Positions 59,641 through 64,000 of a DNA stretch of 64,000 nt are shown in pieces; position 1 is the first letter of the stretch; every line of letters starts with the position of its first letter. This DNA is from JACVRW01 sp963814095 (lineage in GTDB: Bacteria > Actinomycetota > Thermoleophilia > Solirubrobacterales > Thermoleophilaceae): positions 3,487-67,486 of the forward strand of contig CAWFBT010000021.1 of NCBI GenBank assembly GCA_963814095.1, read 5' to 3'. The notes beneath the pieces are model-generated. The model was not told the origin of the DNA. It made no database searches and was given only the letters and a program-made list of their open reading frames with translations. The position numbers and the translations under genes were made by a program.

Positions 59641-60258
59641 TCATGCGGGCGCCTCCGCGGCGTCCGGCAGCCGGCACTCGAGCTCGCGCTCCGCCAGCGT
59701 CAGGGCGAGCTCGCGCACGCGGCTCGGAGTGACCTCCGCATCCTGCAGCGCGATCTGCACAGACAATCCGTCGAGTAGCGAGCCCATCAGGACGGCGAAC
59801 CGCTCCGGGTCGGCGGGGCCGAATTCGCCGCGTTCCTGACCGTAGCGAACGACGTCGGCAATGGTTCGCCGCCAGCGCCCGTCGAGGTCCGCGCGCGTCT
59901 CGGCAAGCTCCGGGTCGCGCAGCGCCTGCGCCCACAGCTCCATCCACAGGACCGCGTCGTAGTCGCCGCCCGCGGCGCCCCACTCGACGATCAGGGCGAG
60001 CTGCTCGAGCGCGCTGTCGATCCCCTCGAGCCGCGCGGCGAGCTCCTCGTAGAAGCGCTCCTCGGCGGAGGTCAGCGCCTCATTGAGCAGCTCCGCCTTC
60101 GAGGAGAAGTAGTAGAGCACCGACGGCGCGCTCGTCCCGGCCTCCTCGGCCACGTCGGCCACGCGCGCATTCACGAGCCCGCGACGCCGAATCACGCTCG
60201 CGGCGGCCTGCAGGAGCTCTGGCCGGCGCACGTGGTCAAGGCGCGGCCTCGGGCTCAT
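59641..60258 (-). CDS. TetR-family regulator 1
   Basis: The 205-residue protein has a TetR helix-turn-helix (RRPELLQAAASVIRRRGLVNARVADVAEEAGTSAPSVLYYFSSKAELLNEALTSAEERFY, about 11-70) and a ligand domain (TetR_C-type). It lies directly upstream of the Pot-type transporter on the same strand. A TGAA-N6-TTCA dyad is in the 66-bp gap before its start, which is a likely autoregulation site. It or TetR 2 is the best candidate to bind the shared 20-bp motif. Confidence 0.93.
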   Translation of the reverse strand: MSPRPRLDHVRRPELLQAAASVIRRRGLVNARVADVAEEAGTSAPSVLYYFSSKAELLNEALTSAEERFYEELAARLEGIDSALEQLALIVEWGAAGGDYDAVLWMELWAQALRDPELAETRADLDGRWRRTIADVVRYGQERGEFGPADPERFAVLMGSLLDGLSVQIALQDAEVTPSRVRELALTLAERELECRLPDAAEAPA

Positions 60259-60282
60259 GCAGTCACCCTCCCCCGGGTAACT

Positions 60283-60296
60283 TGAACCGTGATTCA
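60283..60296. promoter_or_regulatory. Putative operator before TetR regulator 1
   Basis: TGAA-N6-TTCA (60283-60296) lies in the 66-bp gap between the two tetR genes, 25 bp upstream of the ATG at 60258. It is a different sequence from the TGAC-N6-GTCA-type motif of the island, so the two TetR proteins may recognise different sites. Confidence 0.4.
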
Positions 60297-60324
60297 GGAA
60301 ACCTAACGGCAGCGGCGGCTGCCG

Positions 60325-60972
60325 TCAAGGTTGGGTACCGGCGCCCGCCCGGGCGGCGCCGAGGGGCGGCGGCGGCTCCTCGGGAAGCCCCAGCTCATCG
60401 GCGAGCCCGGCCCAGACCTCTCGGCGGGCGTGCTCGATGTCGAGGTCCCCGATCAGGACGCGCACTCCGTAGCCGTCGGCGAGCGCGATGAGGCGATCGG
60501 CCACGCGACCGGGGTCCGCGTCCGCCCTGAACGCTCCGTCGCTGATGCCCGCCGCGATCCCCTCCGCGACCCAGTCGCGCATGCGCCCGTACAGGCGCTC
60601 GCCGGTCGGGCGCATCTCGGGATGGCGCGCGGCGCGCAGCCACAGCTCGACGTACAGGATCCAGTCCTTCCGCAGATGGCCCGGGTAGGGCAGGAACTGG
60701 TCGATCTCGCCCGCGAGCCGCTCGAAGTGGTCGGATGCCTCTCCCTCACCTTCGCCGATGCGCACGTCTCCGGTCAGCTCATACGAGTACTCAAGCGCCT
60801 CTGCCAGTAGCGCCTCGCGCGTCTCGAAGTGGTAGTGGACGAGCGACGTCGAGACGCCCGCCTGGGTGGCCACGCGCGCGATGCGCATGTCGTCTATGCC
60901 GTCCGTCGCGATCCGGTCGACCGCCGCGGCCAGGATCCGCTCCCGTGCGCCGCGTTCGGGAGGGTCGCTCAC
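60325..60972 (-). CDS. TetR-family regulator 2
   Basis: The 215-residue protein has the HTH region RERILAAAVDRIATDGIDDMRIARVATQAGVSTSLVHYHFETREALLAEALEYS (about 9-62), and a ligand domain with a YPGHLRKDWILYVELWLRAA segment typical of BetI-like TetR proteins. It begins with GTG 60972 in a 4-bp overlap with the Rieske gene, so it is co-transcribed with that oxygenase and probably senses its substrate. BetI-like similarity would fit a choline/betaine-type ligand, but this is weak. Confidence 0.93.
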   Translation of the reverse strand: MSDPPERGARERILAAAVDRIATDGIDDMRIARVATQAGVSTSLVHYHFETREALLAEALEYSYELTGDVRIGEGEGEASDHFERLAGEIDQFLPYPGHLRKDWILYVELWLRAARHPEMRPTGERLYGRMRDWVAEGIAAGISDGAFRADADPGRVADRLIALADGYGVRVLIGDLDIEHARREVWAGLADELGLPEEPPPPLGAARAGAGTQP

Positions 60973-62084
60973 GCAGCCTCGCCGAGGTCGGCGCGGATCC
61001 GGTCCGCGAACCAGCCCACCGCCGCCTCGCGCCGCGACAGCGGGCCGGGCTCGAAGCCGTGTGTGGCGATGCCGGCCTGCTGGTTGGCCACGAGGTCGAC
61101 GTCCTCATCGCTCACGAGCTCGTTGATCCTGCGGTTCGCGAGCCGCACGGCGCGCGTCTTCACACTTCCGCCGCGGGGCAGCAGGGTCATGGCGACGTCC
61201 TGGGTGGCGCCGGTGCCCTTCGGCAGGATCTGCCAGATCCCGATCTGGTCCGGATAGAGGTCGATCGTCGTGTTCGGGTAGATCAGGATGAAGCGCCAGA
61301 CGCGCGCGTCCTCGGGACCCAGCCCTGGCATCGGCTCGACGAGCCGCTGGTAGGTCCGCTCGAGGAAGTTGCCCGACGGCTTCTCACGCATTGGCGCGTC
61401 AAACCACACCCAGTTGTCGAACAGCTCGACGTCGTAGTTCTTGTAGTCGAGCAGCCGCATCAGGCCGGGATGGCCGACGGGCACGTGGTAGCCCTCGAGG
61501 TAGTTGTCGATGACGATCTTCCAGTTGGCCGGCTGGCTTGTCCCCTTCTCGACGACGGGCTTGAGGTTCTCGAAGCCGTAGCGGGCAAGCCGTTGCGGGA
61601 GGCCGGCGACCTGCTCGGCGAGCGGCGTGGCGTGGATGTCGAGGTTGACGAACACGAGCCCGAGCAGGACCTCGACGCGCGCGGGGAAGAGCCCGAGCGC
61701 CGACTTGTCGAGACCGGGGATCTGGCGCCCCTCGGGCACGCCGATCAGCTCGCCGTCCATGCGGTAGGTCCAGCCGTGGTAGCGGCAGCGGATGGCCTTC
61801 TTGCACTCGCCCGCGCCGCTCAGGAGCCGCGAGCCGCGGTGCCGGCAGACGTTGCGGAAGGCGCGCAGCTCGCCCTCGTCGTCGCGCACGACGAGCACCG
61901 GCTGCGTCCCCGCGTTGGCGGTGAGATAGGTGCCGGGCGCCGGCAGCTGCGAGATGTGGCCCGCGAACTGCCAGGTCCGCGAGAATATGCGCTCGTCCTC
62001 GAGCTTCAGGACCTCGGGGTCCAGGTAGAGATGCGGCGAGAGGGCGGGCGGGACGGCGGCAGGGGCTGTCTTCGTAGGAGCCAT
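60969..62084 (-). CDS. Rieske [2Fe-2S] oxygenase, alpha subunit, quaternary-amine type
   Basis: The 371-residue protein starts at ATG 62084. The Rieske cluster ligands are in NVCRHRGSRLL and IRCRYHGWTYRMDGEL (Cys-x-His ... Cys-x-x-His, about 80-105). The mononuclear iron site is DNYLEGYHVPVGHP (about 192-205), with two His five apart. The residue bridging the two sites is Glu, as in carnitine oxygenase CntA, where most Rieske oxygenases have Asp. This supports a trimethylamine-type substrate. No reductase (CntB-like) gene is seen in the window. It overlaps TetR 2 by 4 bp. Confidence 0.88.
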   Translation of the reverse strand: MAPTKTAPAAVPPALSPHLYLDPEVLKLEDERIFSRTWQFAGHISQLPAPGTYLTANAGTQPVLVVRDDEGELRAFRNVCRHRGSRLLSGAGECKKAIRCRYHGWTYRMDGELIGVPEGRQIPGLDKSALGLFPARVEVLLGLVFVNLDIHATPLAEQVAGLPQRLARYGFENLKPVVEKGTSQPANWKIVIDNYLEGYHVPVGHPGLMRLLDYKNYDVELFDNWVWFDAPMREKPSGNFLERTYQRLVEPMPGLGPEDARVWRFILIYPNTTIDLYPDQIGIWQILPKGTGATQDVAMTLLPRGGSVKTRAVRLANRRINELVSDEDVDLVANQQAGIATHGFEPGPLSRREAAVGWFADRIRADLGEAA

Positions 62085-62092
62085 TCGCGATC

Positions 62093-62122
62093 CTGACTTT
62101 GTGATCAGTCGCATGATATCAT
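62093..62122. promoter_or_regulatory. Divergent promoter with operator-like motif, copy 3
   Basis: Rightward: -35 CTGACT (62093-62098), 18-bp spacer, -10 TATCAT (62117-62122), then 7 nt to GTG 62130. The motif TGACTTTGTGATCAGTCGCA (62094-62113) sits at the same place relative to the boxes as copy 2. The Rieske gene starts 9 bp to the left on the other strand. A start at ATG 62121 would lie inside the -10, which is why the GTG is preferred. Confidence 0.75.
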
Positions 62123-62129
62123 GGCTCCC

Positions 62130-62480
62130 GTGGGTCCGCTGGGAGCGCGCCACGCATGGCTGTCACTGACACCTGAACCCGAGCGCGAGCTCCCGGTAGC
62201 TATTGCCACGCTACGCGCGGGCGAGCCGCCGCCCGCGGAGCTGGTGGAGCGAGAGATCGCGCGTGTCGAGCGCCTCGTGACCCGTGGAAGCCGCCGACAG
62301 TGGCGGGCCTACGTGGCCGAGACGGCCGCTCTGGCCCGGGCCGCTGAAGGCGACGAGGCGCTCGCAGCGGCGCGCGCCACGATCGACGACATCCTCGAGA
62401 ACCACGACAATCTGGCCCTTGGCCTCGCCAGCCGGCGCAGGCGAGGCACACCGAAGCGACCCACCGGAGAAAGCCAATGA
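62130..62480 (+). CDS. Small unknown protein, first gene of an acyl-CoA dehydrogenase operon
   Basis: From GTG 62130 the protein has 116 residues: an N-terminal WLSLTPEPERELPVA segment, a helical region (ELVEREIARVERLVTRGSRRQWRAYVAETAALARAAEG, ARATIDDILENHD) and a basic tail. No family is recognised. It overlaps the acyl-CoA dehydrogenase gene by 4 bp (ATGA) and is driven by the leaderless promoter described at 62093. Confidence 0.6.
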   Translation: MGPLGARHAWLSLTPEPERELPVAIATLRAGEPPPAELVEREIARVERLVTRGSRRQWRAYVAETAALARAAEGDEALAAARATIDDILENHDNLALGLASRRRRGTPKRPTGESQ

Positions 62481-63674
62481 CCGTCACCCCCGCCGCGCCC
62501 CCGTCAGCCGACGGCCTCACCCCCGAGCAGGTCGACCTGCAGCAGCGCGCGCGTCGCTTCGTCGACGAGGTTCTGATCCCCAACGAGGAGCTCGCCGAAC
62601 GCAGCGGCGGCCGGCTGCCGGAGGAGCTGATCCAGCGAATCAAGAGCGAGGCGATCGCCGCCGGCCTGTCCGGCGGCCTGCACGCGCCGCGAGCACGGCG
62701 GCCAGGGCTGGTCGATCACCGATTGGTTCCTCGTCGAGGAGCAGCTGGGGCGCTCGACGAACGCGCTCTCGTGGTACATCCCGAACGCCTACAACGTGCT
62801 GGCGAGCGGCACCCCCGAGCAGATCGACCGCTACCTGCGGCCGGCGCTCCGGGGCGAGCTCAACGACGCCTACGCCGTCACCGAGGCCGAGGCCGGCTCG
62901 GACCCGTCCCGGATCGCGACGACCGCGCGCAAGACCGACGCCGGCTGGGTGATCGACGGCGAGAAGTGGTTCGTGACCACCGGCGACATCGCCTCCGTCT
63001 ACATCGTTATGGCGAACGCGATCGTCGACGGCGAGCCGCTCGGCACGCTCTTCCTCGTCGACCGCCAGCTCGACGGCATCGAGGTCGTGGACGACCCACC
63101 GTTCACGCACACCTATCCGCACGGTCACCCGACGATCCGCTTCGACGGCGTCGAGGTGGGCGAAGACGCGGTCGTCGGCGGCCTGGGCGGCGGGGACGAC
63201 CTGCAGCGCCACTGGTTCACCGAGGAGCGGCTCGGGATCGCCGCGCGCGGGGTCGGCTCGATGTGGCGGCTGCTCGAGGACACGACGACCTGGGCGCTCG
63301 AGCGCGAGCAGGGCGGCAGCCGCATCATGGACTACCAGGGCGTGTCCTTCCCGCTCGCCGACTCCGCGGCCGACGCCGCCGCCGGCCGGCTGCTGACGCT
63401 CGAGGTCGCGCGGCTCACCGACGCCGGAGCCGATCCCAAGCTCGTGCACGCCAAGGCCTCGATGGCCAAGCTGTTCGTGAGCGAGGCGGCCTGCCGCTGC
63501 GCCGATCGCTGCGTGCAGATCTTCGGCGGGCGCGGCTACATGCGCACGAACGTCGCGGAGCGTTTCCTGCGCGAGCTGCGCGTCGACCGCATCTGGGAGG
63601 GCACCAGCGAGATCCAGCGGCTGATCATCGCCCGCGCGCTCGAGCGCCGCGGCGTGGAGCGGACGCTGCACTGA
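62477..63674 (+). pseudogene. Acyl-CoA dehydrogenase, frameshifted
   Basis: From ATG 62477 the frame encodes the helical N-domain (PEQVDLQQRARRFVDEVLIPNEEL...) to GGLHAPR at about 62690. It then shifts to EHGGQGWSITDWFLVEEQLGR and runs normally to 63674. The substrate/FAD segments AYAVTEAEAGSDPS and GEKWFVTTGD, and IWEGTSEIQRLIIARAL with the catalytic Glu, are all present. Two added bases (CG in CGCGCGAG) restore HAPREHGGQG and about 400 residues. It oxidises an acyl-CoA and would deliver electrons to the ETF at the start of the window. Confidence 0.85.
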
Positions 63675-63676
63675 CG

Positions 63677-64000
63677 GTGGACGTCTCGCGGCTACTCCAC
63701 CCGCGCTCGATCGCGGTCGTCGGTGCGACCGAGCGCCCCGGCGCGTACGGCAGCCAGACGCTGCTCAACCTCGAGCTCGCCGGCTTCCGCGGCGAGGTCT
63801 GGGGGGTAAACCCGCGCCGGACCTCGGTGCATGGTCGGCCCTGCTTCCCGTCGCTCGCCGCGTGCCCGTCGCCGCCCGACGCCGTGGTGGTCGCGATCCC
63901 CGCGGCCGGCGTCATAGACGTGGTGAAGGAGGCCGGCGCGCTCGGCTGCGGCGGGGCCGTCGTGTTCGGGGCGGGCTTCGGCGAGGTCGAGTCGGGGGCT
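63677..64000 (+). CDS. ADP-forming acyl-CoA synthetase-like protein, CoA-binding domain, partial
   Basis: The frame starts at GTG 63677, 2 bp after the dehydrogenase stop, and runs off the right edge, showing 108 residues. DVSRLLHPRSIAVVGATERPGAYGSQTLLNLELAGFRGEVWGVNP is the CoA-binding (SucD-like) domain of acetate-CoA ligase (ADP-forming)-type proteins. A ligase next to an acyl-CoA dehydrogenase suggests activation of the acid that the dehydrogenase then oxidises. Confidence 0.85.
   Translation, partial: MDVSRLLHPRSIAVVGATERPGAYGSQTLLNLELAGFRGEVWGVNPRRTSVHGRPCFPSLAACPSPPDAVVVAIPAAGVIDVVKEAGALGCGGAVVFGAGFGEVESGA

Noticed and set aside
1..64000. Integrated prophage, insertion sequences, tRNA-linked attachment sites
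   Set aside because: No integrase, transposase, phage structural gene or tRNA was found. Composition and gene density are uniform.

Overview
The window is a GC-rich (about 70 percent), densely packed piece of an actinobacterial chromosome. Short 4-bp ATGA/GTGA overlaps, GTG and TTG starts, ETF-dependent acyl-CoA metabolism, a stand-alone cobalamin-binding mutase domain with its MeaB-type GTPase, PxKF secreted proteins, an Rpf-like muralytic domain and class-III-pilin-like GQAS.EW proteins all fit Actinobacteria. The overall style suggests Thermoleophilia, but that is an inference. I see no tRNA, rRNA, CRISPR, transposase or phage gene, and no gene-free stretch longer than about 215 bp.

Layout. 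1-2.8 kb: ETF-quinone oxidoreductase (cut by the window edge), etfA, etfB and a cobalamin-binding mutase subunit. 2.8-5.2 kb: a sortase-anchored cupredoxin and a PxKF secreted protein. 5.3-9.4 kb: a GH63-like glycoside hydrolase, a thiolase and leucyl aminopeptidase. 9.4-15.4 kb: an Rpf-like secreted protein behind a CRP-type palindrome, an acyl-CoA synthetase, a patatin and a pair of pilin-like membrane proteins. 15.5-21 kb: ROK repressor, XylFGH-like sugar ABC transporter and a Gfo/Idh/MocA oxidoreductase. 21-28 kb: SCP2-hydrolase fusion, P450, MmgE/PrpD, NYN nuclease, EamA exporter, carbonic anhydrase, cysteine-dioxygenase-like cupin and amidohydrolase. 28-32.4 kb: a lysine-free GcvH-like protein divergent from a sigma factor / unknown / small / ImmA-IrrE cassette, a membrane protein and an MmcQ/YjbR protein. 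32.4-38.9 kb: CHAD protein, MeaB GTPase, VOC protein, tryptophan 2,3-dioxygenase and a MacB/LolCDE-like ABC exporter. 38.9-44.3 kb: methyltransferase, a two-component system with an extra receiver protein, acetyltransferase and a frameshifted AbiEi/DUF559 protein. 44.3-48.2 kb: MMPL transporter and secreted endonuclease/phosphatase-fold protein.

48.2-64 kb is the most coherent accessory region and looks like an amine-catabolism island. It holds a CaiD-like hydratase, FAD amine oxidase, class III aminotransferase, a phytoene-desaturase-like FAD enzyme, a complete Pot-type ABC transporter, two TetR regulators, a Rieske oxygenase with a CntA-like bridging Glu, an acyl-CoA dehydrogenase and a CoA ligase. 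Two of its divergent promoters, plus one site at 46.6 kb, share a nearly identical 20-bp sequence. At both divergent promoters that sequence lies between a -35 and a -10 box, and the downstream start codon sits only 7-8 nt after the -10, which predicts leaderless mRNAs. I infer import and oxidation of a polyamine or quaternary amine under TetR control; the substrate is not shown by the sequence.

Two observations apply across the window. Five reading frames are broken (near 19.95, 20.40, 43.65, 57.09 and 62.69 kb), all in the same direction and all repairable by adding two G/C bases. This could be a systematic two-base deletion in the assembly or real decay. A REP-like palindrome (GCAGCCGGC / GCCGGCTGC around CGA) occurs between genes and inside two coding sequences, once with compensatory stem changes.
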